Assembly (NCBI GenBank): GCA_002732845.1
Contig: NVSZ01000023.1
Coordinates: forward strand, 23,539-32,358
Direction of reading: 5' to 3'
DNA: 8,820 nt
Source of the DNA: Rhodospirillaceae bacterium
GTDB taxonomy: Bacteria > Pseudomonadota > Alphaproteobacteria > Rhodospirillales > Magnetovibrionaceae
Every line of letters starts with the position of its first letter. The first letter of the stretch is position 1. Below, one piece after another: positions 1-6,651 of the stretch. The translations under genes were made by a program, and so were the position numbers. The notes beneath the pieces are model-generated. The model had not been told where the DNA came from and did no database searches. It saw only the letters and a list, made by a program, of their open reading frames with translations.

Positions 1-2361
1 AATGCGGGGTGGACGGTCCCCTTAAATTACCAACCCATTCGCACCTTGATGCAAGATTTGCGCATCGGACCGTTTCGTGAATTTGGGCGGTTGTCCTTGG
101 CCATGTTCTTTGAAGAATATTGGCGTTGGATTGTCGCCTTCACCGTTTCGTTCACGTTTATGGCGGGGCTTTTGTCTTATGTCGCAAAATTATATCGAAA
201 ACTTAAAAGTTCAGAGGAAAGCCTGAAGCTTGAAGTCAAAGAACGTCAAAGTGCGGAAGAAAAATTGGCCGAACATGGCGGCAAACTTGAAATTCAAATT
301 GAACAAAATTTATCGGCACTGGCTTACCTCGAAAAAATCAGAAAGTTTCATGACTTAACATCGTTGCTGATCACAACACTTGATCCCCGTGATTTACTGC
401 AGAAAGCTTTGGACCGGGTTGTGGACCTGAGCGAGTCGAAAATTGGCGGCATTTATCTGTTGGAAGACTCAGAAGAGGCTGTGTACCCTTTTGTTTTTCA
501 TGGGGTCAGTGCGGCGTCGATGAGTTCCGTGGGATTGCACGATTCGCTTCCAGCCCAAGTCGCCGCCGATCAAACCGTCCGCCACTTACAAGACCTACCT
601 GAAAATGCAGCCCCCACCATTGACCTTGGAATCAGCAAACTTTATGCCAAGGAAATGTTGATGTTGCCAATGCTGTCAAAGGGCAAGACCCTGGGCATTA
701 TTATTTTAGGGACCCTCAAACAGTACACCTTAGAAGACGTCGAAGTTTTAACGCACATGGCGGATCAGATTTCGATCATGCTGGAAAATGCATTGTCGAA
801 TGAAGAATTAGAAGTGTCCAGACAATCGGCAGAACAAGCAAACAAGGCGCGCGGAAAATTCCTCGCCAACATGAGCCATGAAATTAGAACCCCCATCGGC
901 GCCATCATTGGTCTGTCGCATTTAATGTTAAAAACCAAACTGGATGAAAAGCAACGGGACTATTTAGAAAAAATAGATTTTTCGTCCAATGCGCTGTTGG
1001 GGCTGATCAACGACATTCTTGATTTTTCAAAAATTGAAGCCGGCAAGTTGGACATGGAACGTGTTGATTTTAAAATTGACGATGTCCTAAAAGGTTTGTC
1101 CACGTTGATGGAAACAAAGGCCGCGCAAAAAGGTTTGAAAGTGGACGTATCGTGTGCGGATAATGTGCCGGCGACTTTAGTCGGCGATCCTTTGCGTTTG
1201 GGGCAAACGCTAACGAACCTTGTTGGCAATGCTCTTAAATTTACCGACCACGGTAGTGTGAGTGTTGCGGTGGCGCTGGAAAGCAAAAATGAAGGCGAGG
1301 CTTGTCTGCGTTTTGAGGTGACCGACAGCGGTATTGGTCTCAGCCCCAAACAAATGAGCGGTTTGTTTAAATCTTTTTCTCAAGCCGATGCTTCGACAAC
1401 GCGAAAATATGGTGGCTCGGGTTTGGGGCTCGCCATTTCTAAAAAGCTTGTGGAATTGATGGGCGGTGAAATTGGGGTGGTCAGCACACTGGGGGAAGGC
1501 AGTTGTTTTTTCTTCACCGCAAAGTTTGCCTTGGCCAGCGTGACGAGAGAGCACGCCAAGCTTCAGCTGAGCAGACCGGGTCAGAGTCAGCAGGCGTTTA
1601 AAGCGCTCGGCGGACAGCATATTTTGTTGGTGGATGATAATGACATCAACCAGATGATTGCTCGTGAGCTGCTGGAAGACGAAGGGGCCATCGTGTCGGT
1701 CGTCAGCAATGGCGAAGAAGCGGTGGAAGCTTTAAGGAAAATATCGTTTAGGTTTGATCTTGTTTTGATGGATGTGCAGATGCCCATCATGGATGGATAT
1801 ACGGCGACCAAAATCATACGTAATGATTTGGGGCAAAGAGCCTTGCCGATTATCGCCTTGACCGCTCATGCGATGGCTTCAGAACGGACAAAGGCCCTTG
1901 AGGCCGGGATGAATGATTTTGTCACCAAGCCCATTGATCCGGGGACTTTGTTTGAGACCATTTTGAAATGGGTTGGGAAAAATGAATCGATGGGTGAAGC
2001 TGCCCTCTCAAAGCTTCCAGAGGCCTTGCCGCCCTTTAATATTGATGCCGCGCTGGTGCGCCTGAATGGTAAAAAAGAGCTTTTGCACAAGGTCCTGATC
2101 AAATTCAATGTGGTTTATGCCGATGCCATTCCCAATTTGCGAACAATGGTGGACAACCAGCAATATAGCGCTGCCTCCAGACTGGCTCATACATTGATGG
2201 GCAGTGCGGGAATTTTGGAAGCCGAAGACGTGTGTATCCACAGCAGTCAGCTTGAAATTGCCCTGACGGAAAATAAAACGGACCAAATTTCTGATTTGCT
2301 TGATAATTTGGAAGCGGCTTTGTCTCCGGCAATTAAGGCCGCAGCTTCCTTAAAATTGTGA
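1..2361 (+). CDS. Hybrid sensor histidine kinase (GAF-HisKA-HATPase-REC-HPt), 5' end outside window
   Basis: Membrane sensor kinase running a His-Asp-His phosphorelay. The frame is open from base 1, so 786 residues are visible and the start is upstream; the TTG/ATG at 46-51 are internal. Visible codons 1-35 (WTVPLNYQP, then LRIGPF) resemble the end of a PhnD/TtrS-type periplasmic binding domain, from memory. A membrane helix follows (about 40-64), then a charged coiled coil, a GAF-like domain (about 115-270) and HisKA with SHEIRTP, phospho-His codon 293 (877-879). The ATPase domain has N406/N410, DSGIG at 442 and GGSGLGL at 471. The receiver has D545/D546, phospho-Asp 591 (1771-1773), T621 and K643. 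The C-terminal HPt has His 730 (2188-2190) in AHTLMGSAG, with Met where Lys is usual. The receiver gene follows, suggesting a pair. The signal sensed is unknown. Confidence 0.93.
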   Translation, partial: NAGWTVPLNYQPIRTLMQDLRIGPFREFGRLSLAMFFEEYWRWIVAFTVSFTFMAGLLSYVAKLYRKLKSSEESLKLEVKERQSAEEKLAEHGGKLEIQIEQNLSALAYLEKIRKFHDLTSLLITTLDPRDLLQKALDRVVDLSESKIGGIYLLEDSEEAVYPFVFHGVSAASMSSVGLHDSLPAQVAADQTVRHLQDLPENAAPTIDLGISKLYAKEMLMLPMLSKGKTLGIIILGTLKQYTLEDVEVLTHMADQISIMLENALSNEELEVSRQSAEQANKARGKFLANMSHEIRTPIGAIIGLSHLMLKTKLDEKQRDYLEKIDFSSNALLGLINDILDFSKIEAGKLDMERVDFKIDDVLKGLSTLMETKAAQKGLKVDVSCADNVPATLVGDPLRLGQTLTNLVGNALKFTDHGSVSVAVALESKNEGEACLRFEVTDSGIGLSPKQMSGLFKSFSQADASTTRKYGGSGLGLAISKKLVELMGGEIGVVSTLGEGSCFFFTAKFALASVTREHAKLQLSRPGQSQQAFKALGGQHILLVDDNDINQMIARELLEDEGAIVSVVSNGEEAVEALRKISFRFDLVLMDVQMPIMDGYTATKIIRNDLGQRALPIIALTAHAMASERTKALEAGMNDFVTKPIDPGTLFETILKWVGKNESMGEAALSKLPEALPPFNIDAALVRLNGKKELLHKVLIKFNVVYADAIPNLRTMVDNQQYSAASRLAHTLMGSAGILEAEDVCIHSSQLEIALTENKTDQISDLLDNLEAALSPAIKAAASLKL

Positions 2362-2387
2362 TACAATATACAATATACAATATACAA
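2361..2387. repeat. Heptamer tandem repeat ATACAAT, 3.9 copies
   Basis: Three perfect copies of ATACAAT (2361-2367, 2368-2374, 2375-2381) are followed by ATACAA (2382-2387). The first A is the last base of the kinase stop codon TGA. Each unit contains TACAAT, one mismatch from a sigma70 -10 hexamer, so the array could act as a stack of promoter -10 boxes or a spacer of variable length ahead of the response regulator. No good -35 element was found at the right distance. Function is inference. Confidence 0.85.
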
Positions 2388-2429
2388 GGTAAAGAGGATG
2401 TTCCCCGTAGCTTATAGCGAGTGGTGACC

Positions 2430-2792
2430 ATGGCAAATATTTTGATAGTCGATGACGATGAAATGCACCTCGACATTTACGAGGGTATTTTAAAGGATTT
2501 TGGCCATGATATTACCTTTGTCACACGTGGGGCCGTGGCTATCAAAACCGCCCTTGCCAACCCTCCTGACCTGATCATCATGGATATCCAAATGCCTGAA
2601 ATGTCTGGGTTTGAGGCCATGCGGTTGATCCGCGCGGAAATCCCGCTCAAAAACATACCTATTTTGGCGGCGACGATTGTCGTGGATGCAAAGTCCTATG
2701 ATGAAATCTATGAATCCGGGGCGACGGGGTATATTTCAAAACCCATAGATGCCAAGCAGTTGATCATTCGCATTCAAGAAATGCTGTCTTAG
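2430..2792 (+). CDS. Single-domain response regulator (CheY-like receiver)
   Basis: A 120-residue protein that is a receiver domain and nothing else. It carries the acidic triad D8-D9-D10, the phospho-acceptor D52 in IIMDIQMPEMSG, the switch Thr82 and Lys104 in SKPID, so all phosphorylation residues are present. There is no DNA-binding or enzymatic output domain; it must act by protein contact or as a phosphate shuttle, like CheY, Spo0F or DivK. The ATG at 2430 is chosen because the protein then begins MANILIVDDD, the normal receiver start, with GAGTGG just upstream; in-frame GTG codons at 2421 and 2424 would add three residues. It lies 68 bp after the hybrid kinase on the same strand, so the kinase HPt domain is its likely phosphodonor (inference). 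Cytoplasmic. Confidence 0.93.
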   Translation: MANILIVDDDEMHLDIYEGILKDFGHDITFVTRGAVAIKTALANPPDLIIMDIQMPEMSGFEAMRLIRAEIPLKNIPILAATIVVDAKSYDEIYESGATGYISKPIDAKQLIIRIQEMLS

Positions 2793-2837
2793 TTTGATTT
2801 CCTAAAAGTATTTTTTGTGGAAATTAGTCGAGGTGTG

Positions 2838-2851
2838 ATAAGAATTCTTAT
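2838..2851. promoter_or_regulatory. 14-bp perfect palindrome upstream of korA
   Basis: ATAAGAATTCTTAT is a perfect palindrome centred at 2844.5, about 36 bp before the korA start codon in the only sizeable spacer ahead of the korAB operon. A weak promoter-like pair (TTGTGG 2815-2820, 16 bp, GATAAG 2837-2842) would place the palindrome over the -10 region, as for a repressor site. It does not match a Fur, FNR or Irr consensus that I can recall well. AT-rich palindromes of this size can arise by chance, so the operator reading is tentative. Confidence 0.35.
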
Positions 2852-2868
2852 ACCTTGGAATTTCTCAT

Positions 2869-2874
2869 AAAGGA
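2869..2874 (+). promoter_or_regulatory. korA ribosome-binding site
   Basis: AAAGGA lies six bases before GTG at 2881. It supports the GTG start, which is the only start that keeps the full N-terminal extension of KorA. Confidence 0.7.
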
Positions 2875-2880
2875 TGTCTT

Positions 2881-4809
2881 GTGCCTGAATCTTCGCCGAA
2901 CGTTGCCGTGGTGACACCATCCCGTGTGACATCTTCCCGTGATACACCATCCCGCCAAACTCTTGAATCTGCGGTGGTCCGCTTTTCAGGTGATTCCGGC
3001 GATGGCATGCAAATTACCGGTGGACAGTTTATGTTGGCCACGGCGGTGGCGCAAAATAACCTGTCGACCTTTCCCGATTACCCTTCTGAAATTCGCGCTC
3101 CCATTGGCACCACGTTTGGCGTGTCGGCTTTTCAAATTAATTTTGGTTCGCGCGTGATCAAAACCGCAGGCGATAATTTTGATGTTCTGGTGGCGATGAA
3201 CCCCGCCGCGTTGAAGGTGGAACTGAACGGCTTGAAGCCGGGTGGCATTATTCTTCTGGATACAGGTTCCTTTCAAGACCGCAATATCCACCGCGCCAAT
3301 TATGCCACCGATCCCCGCACCGATGGCAGCCTTGATGCTTATCGGGTGATTGAATTGGACATTTCCAAGCTGACCCTTGATGCGGTCGCGGGGCTTGGCT
3401 TGTCGAAAGAAAAAGGCTTGTCGAAAAAAGAAGCCCTACGGTGTAAAAACTTTTGGGCCTTGGGTTTTGTGTATTGGATGTTTGATCGCCTCCGTACCCC
3501 CACCGTGAATTGGCTGAAAACAAAATTTGCCAAGCGCCCGGAAATTGCCGACGCCAATATTGCGGCATTGAATGCCGGGCATGCCTTGGCCGAAACCATG
3601 GAAGTCTCAGACGGCCTGAACAGTTTTTCTGTGGCCAAAGCTCCCAACATTGAACCGGGGGTGTACCGCACCATTACGGGCGCAGAGGCGATGGCATGGG
3701 GGCTTGCGGTTGGGGCCAAACTGGCGGACTTAAGGTTGGTGTTTTGCTCTTACCCGATTACGCCCGCATCGCCCGTATTGCACGCTTTGTCGAACATGGT
3801 TGAACACGACATCGTGACCTTTCAGGCCGAAGATGAAATTGCCGCCATCTGTGCCGCCATTGGGGCTTCGTATGCGGGATCATTGGGGGTGACGTCCAGC
3901 TCTGGTCCCGGCATTGCCTTAAAAGGCGAAGCCTTGGGTTTGGCGGTCAGCACCGAACAGCCGTTGGTGGTGATCAACACGCAACGCGCCGGACCTTCTA
4001 CGGGACTTCCCACCAAAACCGAACAATCAGATTTGTTGCAGGCCTTGTATGGCCGCAATGGCGAATGCCCCCTCGTGGTGATTGCGGCGCGCGCTCCGGG
4101 GGACTGTTTTAATGTCGCGATCGAAGCCAGTAAAATCGCCACCAAATATATGACCCCGGTGATGGTCTTAAGCGATGGATATATTGGCAATGCTTCAGAA
4201 CCATGGTTGATTCCCGATATTGATCAGCTGGAAAAATTTCCCATCAATCTGCACAAAGAAGGGGAATATTTCGATTCCACCCTCCGCGATGAGGTGACCT
4301 TGGCCCGACCTTGGGCGATCCCCGGAACCCCCAATCTGGAACACCATATTGGCGGGCTGGAAAAGAGCTATGAAACCGGGGAGATTTCATCCGACCCCGA
4401 AAATCACCAAAAAATGACCGACATCCGTGCCGCAAAAATCAACGGCGTGGTCCGTGATATTCCCGATCAACATGTTGAATCGGGGGCCGCCAGCGGCAAA
4501 CTGGTGATTGTTGGGTGGGGCTCAACATATGGTCCGATTAGTCGTGCCGTGAACAATTTACAAGAGGCCGGCGTTGACGTTAGCCATGTGCACGTGCGCC
4601 ACATCTGGCCTTTACCGCAAAATCTGGGCGACTTGTTGGCTGGATTTGAACATATTTTGGTGCCGGAAATGAACAGTGGGCAATTTGTAAAAGTGCTGCG
4701 GGACCAGTACTTGTTAGATGCCAAAGGCTTAAACAAGATGACCGGGCAGCCCTTTAAAATTGTTGAGTTGGAAAATGCCATCCGTGCCCATTTGGAGGCT
4801 GCAAAATGA
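2881..4809 (+). CDS. korA: 2-oxoacid:ferredoxin oxidoreductase, fused gamma-alpha subunit (probable 2-oxoglutarate)
   Basis: Large subunit of a CoA-dependent 2-oxoacid:ferredoxin oxidoreductase, which converts 2-oxoglutarate (likely) plus CoA and oxidised ferredoxin to succinyl-CoA, CO2 and reduced ferredoxin, in either direction depending on redox state. The 642 residues hold a gamma domain first (RFSGDSGDGMQITGG, about 34-48), then the alpha pyrimidine-binding domain from about 264, with YPITP at 291-295 (T294 is the substrate-contact Thr position in the family) and the FQAEDE acidic stretch (E317). A C-terminal domain begins near 540 (KLVIVGWGSTYGP). No cysteine cluster motif is present, as expected for this subunit. 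Start is GTG with AAAGGA six bases upstream. The first 30 residues are a Ser/Thr/Pro/Arg-rich extension built on a DNA repeat. It overlaps korB by ATGA. Substrate choice (2-oxoglutarate over pyruvate) is by overall resemblance only. Confidence 0.9.
   Translation: MPESSPNVAVVTPSRVTSSRDTPSRQTLESAVVRFSGDSGDGMQITGGQFMLATAVAQNNLSTFPDYPSEIRAPIGTTFGVSAFQINFGSRVIKTAGDNFDVLVAMNPAALKVELNGLKPGGIILLDTGSFQDRNIHRANYATDPRTDGSLDAYRVIELDISKLTLDAVAGLGLSKEKGLSKKEALRCKNFWALGFVYWMFDRLRTPTVNWLKTKFAKRPEIADANIAALNAGHALAETMEVSDGLNSFSVAKAPNIEPGVYRTITGAEAMAWGLAVGAKLADLRLVFCSYPITPASPVLHALSNMVEHDIVTFQAEDEIAAICAAIGASYAGSLGVTSSSGPGIALKGEALGLAVSTEQPLVVINTQRAGPSTGLPTKTEQSDLLQALYGRNGECPLVVIAARAPGDCFNVAIEASKIATKYMTPVMVLSDGYIGNASEPWLIPDIDQLEKFPINLHKEGEYFDSTLRDEVTLARPWAIPGTPNLEHHIGGLEKSYETGEISSDPENHQKMTDIRAAKINGVVRDIPDQHVESGAASGKLVIVGWGSTYGPISRAVNNLQEAGVDVSHVHVRHIWPLPQNLGDLLAGFEHILVPEMNSGQFVKVLRDQYLLDAKGLNKMTGQPFKIVELENAIRAHLEAAK
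2911..2955. repeat. 15-bp tandem repeat, three copies, in the 5' end of korA
   Basis: Units GTGACACCATCCCGT (2911-2925), GTGACATCTTCCCGT (2926-2940) and GATACACCATCCCGC (2941-2955) are in frame and encode VTPSR-VTSSR-DTPSR. They sit before the conserved gamma domain, so copy number could vary without breaking the enzyme. The divergence between units indicates the duplication is not very recent. Confidence 0.8.
4794..4798 (+). promoter_or_regulatory. korB ribosome-binding site inside korA
   Basis: GGAGG is seven bases before the ATG at 4806. It decides among the three in-frame ATGs at 4806, 4818 and 4830 in favour of the first; the other two would be 19 and 31 bases away. Confidence 0.75.
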
Positions 4810-4836
4810 CCGATACAATGACCGATACAATGACCG
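4806..4836. repeat. 12-bp tandem repeat multiplying the korB start codon
   Basis: ATGACCGATACA occurs at 4806-4817 and 4818-4829, exactly, and the next seven bases ATGACCG (4830-4836) begin a third copy. The repeat encodes MTDT-MTDT-MT and gives three in-frame ATG codons. Only the first has a well-spaced ribosome site. Perfect identity of the two full copies suggests recent duplication by slippage. Confidence 0.85.
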
Positions 4837-5864
4837 TTTCCGCAACAGAAACAAAATTAACAGCCAAAGACTTCGTTTCCGATCAAGAAGTCCGCTGGTG
4901 TCCCGGCTGTGGCGATTATGCAATTTTAAAAGCCGTGCAGCGCACCTTGGCCGACGTCGAAGCCAAAACGGAAAACACCGTATTTGTTTCGGGCATCGGC
5001 TGTGCCTCGCGTTTTCCGTATTATATGAAGACCTATGGCTTTCACGGTATTCACGGGCGCGCGCCGTCTATTGCCACGGGCATTAAACTGGCCAACCCGG
5101 ATTTGGATGTGTGGGTGGTGTCGGGTGATGGTGATGCTTTGTCGATTGGCGGCAATCATTTTGTGCATTTGCTCCGGCGCAACGTTGATGTGCAGTTCTT
5201 GCTGTTTAACAATGAAATTTACGGCCTGACCAAGGGTCAGTTTTCGCCGACGTCTCGGGTCGGAACCCGGTCTCCGTCAACGCCGCATGGCAGTATCGAA
5301 AATCCTTTGTCGGCGACTTTGGTCGCGTTGGGATCGGGGGCGCATTTTGTGGCGCGGGGTGTGGACAGCGCGCAAAAACAATTGATTGCAACCCTAACCC
5401 GTGCACACGCGTTTAAAGGCACATCGTTTGTCGAGATTTTCCAAAATTGCATCGTCTTTAATGATGGCATTTTCAGCGCATTCACGGCTAAGGACAAAGC
5501 GCCCGACAAGCAAATTTATGTCGAACACGGAAAACCCTTGTTGTTTGGCAAAGATCACACGCAAGGCCTGAGGATTAAGCCCGGAACGCTGTCCTTGGAA
5601 GCCGTTGTTATTGGGGAACAGGGAATCACCAAAGACGATGTTTTGCTGCACAACGAAACGGACCGTGCCCTAGCGGCTTTGCTCGCCGATATGAATGGCG
5701 ACACCCTGCCAATTGCGATTGGTGTGTTGTATTGCAAACCCGGCCATATTTTTGAAGTTGAGATTCGCAAGATGGTTCAACGTGAAATCTCGGAAACCAC
5801 GAACAGCCTCAATGATGTGCTGCGTGCAGGGCACACTTGGACGGTTCCAAAAGAGCCCGAATAA
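4806..5864 (+). CDS. korB: 2-oxoacid:ferredoxin oxidoreductase, beta (TPP-binding) subunit
   Basis: Catalytic subunit that binds thiamine pyrophosphate and an iron-sulfur cluster and passes electrons to ferredoxin; it should pair with KorA as a heterodimer or dimer of heterodimers in the cytoplasm. In 352 residues: RWCPGCGDY (C32, C35), SGIGC (C66) and C215 in FQNCIVF are the four likely ligands of one [4Fe-4S] cluster. The TPP/Mg motif is GDGDA at 107-111 with NNEIYGLTKGQ from 135. There is no extra ferredoxin-like delta subunit here, which fits the two-subunit enzymes such as that of Magnetococcus marinus, where a separate ferredoxin is the partner. It overlaps korA by four bases (ATGA), implying translational coupling. 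The first 10 residues derive from a 12-bp repeat and vary freely from the family core. The next 250 bp hold no convincing strong terminator. Confidence 0.92.
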   Translation: MTDTMTDTMTVSATETKLTAKDFVSDQEVRWCPGCGDYAILKAVQRTLADVEAKTENTVFVSGIGCASRFPYYMKTYGFHGIHGRAPSIATGIKLANPDLDVWVVSGDGDALSIGGNHFVHLLRRNVDVQFLLFNNEIYGLTKGQFSPTSRVGTRSPSTPHGSIENPLSATLVALGSGAHFVARGVDSAQKQLIATLTRAHAFKGTSFVEIFQNCIVFNDGIFSAFTAKDKAPDKQIYVEHGKPLLFGKDHTQGLRIKPGTLSLEAVVIGEQGITKDDVLLHNETDRALAALLADMNGDTLPIAIGVLYCKPGHIFEVEIRKMVQREISETTNSLNDVLRAGHTWTVPKEPE

Positions 5865-5916
5865 TGATCATTTTAAGACAAACATAGGCCGAAAAACTTC
5901 CCTGCTTTGCGCACAT

Positions 5917-5936
5917 TAGAATAACCTACTATTCTA
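5917..5936. repeat. Inverted repeat TAGAATA-N6-TATTCTA
   Basis: Perfect 7-bp arms, 5917-5923 and 5930-5936, are separated by six bases. The sequence sits 53 bp after the korB stop. It is not followed by a T run and the arms are AT-rich, so it is a poor intrinsic terminator and more like a protein-binding site. An outer ATTAG/CTAAT pair (5915-5919, 5937-5941) adds alternative pairing. Binding factor unknown. Confidence 0.5.
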
Positions 5937-5984
5937 CTAATATATTAAAATATATAAACAAATTGCGATTTTTTGTTTCTTTTG

Positions 5985-6014
5985 TTGACCACATTGAAAT
6001 GATTGTGTCAAAAT
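5985..6014 (+). promoter_or_regulatory. Candidate promoter for napFDA
   Basis: TTGACC (5985-5990, four of six to the sigma70 -35 box) is followed after 18 bp by CAAAAT (6009-6014, four of six to the -10 box). Its -10 lies inside the inverted repeat at 6004-6020, which would suit repression. A competing -10, TACAAT at 6032-6037, has no matching -35 and would instead suit an activated promoter. I cannot choose between the two from sequence. Confidence 0.3.
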
Positions 6015-6020
6015 GACACA
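6004..6020. promoter_or_regulatory. Perfect inverted repeat TGTGTCA-AAA-TGACACA, probable operator
   Basis: Two perfect 7-bp arms (6004-6010 and 6014-6020) flank three A residues, in the only long spacer before napFDA and about 120 bp ahead of the napF start. TTGAAA occurs on both sides (5994-5999 and 6023-6028). It does not fit the FNR/FixK form (TTGA-N6-TCAA) or NarL heptamers. It looks like a dimeric regulator site whose protein I cannot name. Confidence 0.55.
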
Positions 6021-6032
6021 TCTTGAAACTGT

Positions 6033-6048
6033 ACAATTTAATTATTGT
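6033..6048. repeat. Short inverted repeat ACAAT-N6-ATTGT
   Basis: Five-base arms at 6033-6037 and 6044-6048 lie 12 bp right of the larger inverted repeat. It overlaps the alternative -10 TACAAT. Short AT-rich arms make chance likely; listed because it adjoins a stronger site. Confidence 0.3.
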
Positions 6049-6054
6049 CGGGGG

Positions 6055-6129
6055 AGCAGGATTTAAGAGTTGCTGAGCTCGGTACGATACCGGGTTTAAT
6101 GCGGTGTTAAAGCCGTTGAAGTGGAGCTC
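6055..6129 (+). promoter_or_regulatory. Potential structured 5' leader of napF mRNA
   Basis: The transcript segment can fold into alternative stems. AGCA 6055-6058 pairs with TGCT 6071-6074. CGGTA 6080-6084 pairs with TACCG 6088-6092 around a three-base loop, extendable by two pairs. CGG-G-TTTAA 6091-6099 pairs with TTAAA-G-CCG 6107-6115, leaving one G-G mismatch and a seven-base loop. GAGCTC at 6075-6080 is complementary to GAGCTC at 6124-6129, which overlaps the napF ribosome site GGAG (6123-6126). Some stems exclude others, which is the pattern of a translational switch. It matches no riboswitch class I can recall, including the molybdenum cofactor element. Folding is by eye. Confidence 0.35.
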
Positions 6130-6132
6130 GAA

Positions 6133-6651
6133 ATGCAAGTGTCTTTGACACGCAGGTCTTTGTTTACGGGGCGGCCAACAGCCCGCTCAGCCCCGCCCAT
6201 GCGCCCTCCTTGGGCCGGGAAAGAAGACGTTTTCTTGGATCGCTGCACGCTCTGCGACAAATGCCTGTCCGCTTGTGATGAAGGCATTCTTATCCGGGGT
6301 GCCGGCGGTTACCCGGAAGTTAACTTTAAATCTGGTGAATGCACGTTTTGCAAAGCGTGCGTGGATGTGTGCGCAGATGACGCGTTGCAAATTGATGCAG
6401 ATGCGCCTGAGCCTAAACCGTGGCATTTGGTCGCAAAAATCGATGATAAGTGCCTCTCGGCAAATGCAATTACGTGCCGCGTGTGTGGGGATCGTTGTGA
6501 TGTGCGTGCCATTAAATTTACGTTGGCGGTTGGTGGCATCGCCATCCCCGTTATTGATACAAAATCTTGCACGGGCTGTGGGGCCTGTGTCGCGCCCTGC
6601 CCAACAGACAGTGTAACCTTAAATTCTAAAATAGAGGAACGTGCCGCATGA
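6133..6651 (+). CDS. napF: Ferredoxin-type protein NapF
   Basis: Cytoplasmic iron-sulfur protein of the periplasmic nitrate reductase system; in studied bacteria NapF contacts NapA before export and is linked to supplying its [4Fe-4S] cluster. The 172 residues carry 16 cysteines in four groups: C38/41/44/48, C70/73/76/80, C107/115/118/122 and C146/149/152/156, the last in the standard CxxCxxCxxxCP form and the third with a wider first gap, as is usual for NapF. The N-terminus TRRSLFTGR is the Arg-rich NapF start and should not be taken for an export signal. The start at ATG 6133 has GGAG six bases upstream; the in-frame GTG at 6121 overlaps that ribosome site and would add four residues. First gene of the nap operon here; overlaps napD by ATGA. 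Confidence 0.9.
   Translation: MQVSLTRRSLFTGRPTARSAPPMRPPWAGKEDVFLDRCTLCDKCLSACDEGILIRGAGGYPEVNFKSGECTFCKACVDVCADDALQIDADAPEPKPWHLVAKIDDKCLSANAITCRVCGDRCDVRAIKFTLAVGGIAIPVIDTKSCTGCGACVAPCPTDSVTLNSKIEERAA

Larger units (their letters stand above)
5865..6132 (+). promoter_or_regulatory. korB-napF intergenic control region
   Basis: This 268-bp stretch has no credible coding sequence: the open frames here are short and AT-rich, and none has a ribosome site. The first 100 bp are strongly AT-rich (5936-5980), with a 10-bp palindrome TAATATATTA at 5938-5947. An AT-only stem AAACAAA/TTTGTTT (5956-5962, 5972-5978) leads into a T-rich run and might serve as a weak terminator for korAB. The right half holds operator-like repeats, a promoter candidate and the nap leader, listed separately. 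Confidence 0.6.

Noticed and set aside
46..51. TTG/ATG as the start of the histidine kinase
   Set aside because: The same frame is open to base 1 with plausible sensor-domain residues, there is no ribosome site before 46, and a start here would remove the sensor.
2398..2427. Nine-codon leader reading frame (MFPVAYSEW) before the response regulator, with AAGG upstream
   Set aside because: Too short to judge; no run of regulatory codons and no attenuator-like hairpin. Its stop lies three bases before the regulator ATG, so coupling is possible but unsupported.
2793..2820. Terminator after the response regulator
   Set aside because: There is a T run (2811-2816) but only a four-base AT stem before it, too weak for an intrinsic terminator.
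6049..6132. Molybdenum cofactor riboswitch or tRNA-like element before napF
   Set aside because: Length and stems do not match the Moco RNA pattern I recall, and there is no cloverleaf, T-loop or CCA end.
6139..6165. Tat signal on NapF (TRRSLF)
   Set aside because: There is no hydrophobic stretch after the twin Arg, cysteine clusters begin soon after, and NapF proteins characteristically start this way while staying in the cytoplasm.
5929..6287. Minus-strand open frames across the korB-napF spacer
   Set aside because: Low-complexity AT-derived peptides, no ribosome sites, and they run across the nap control region and into napF.
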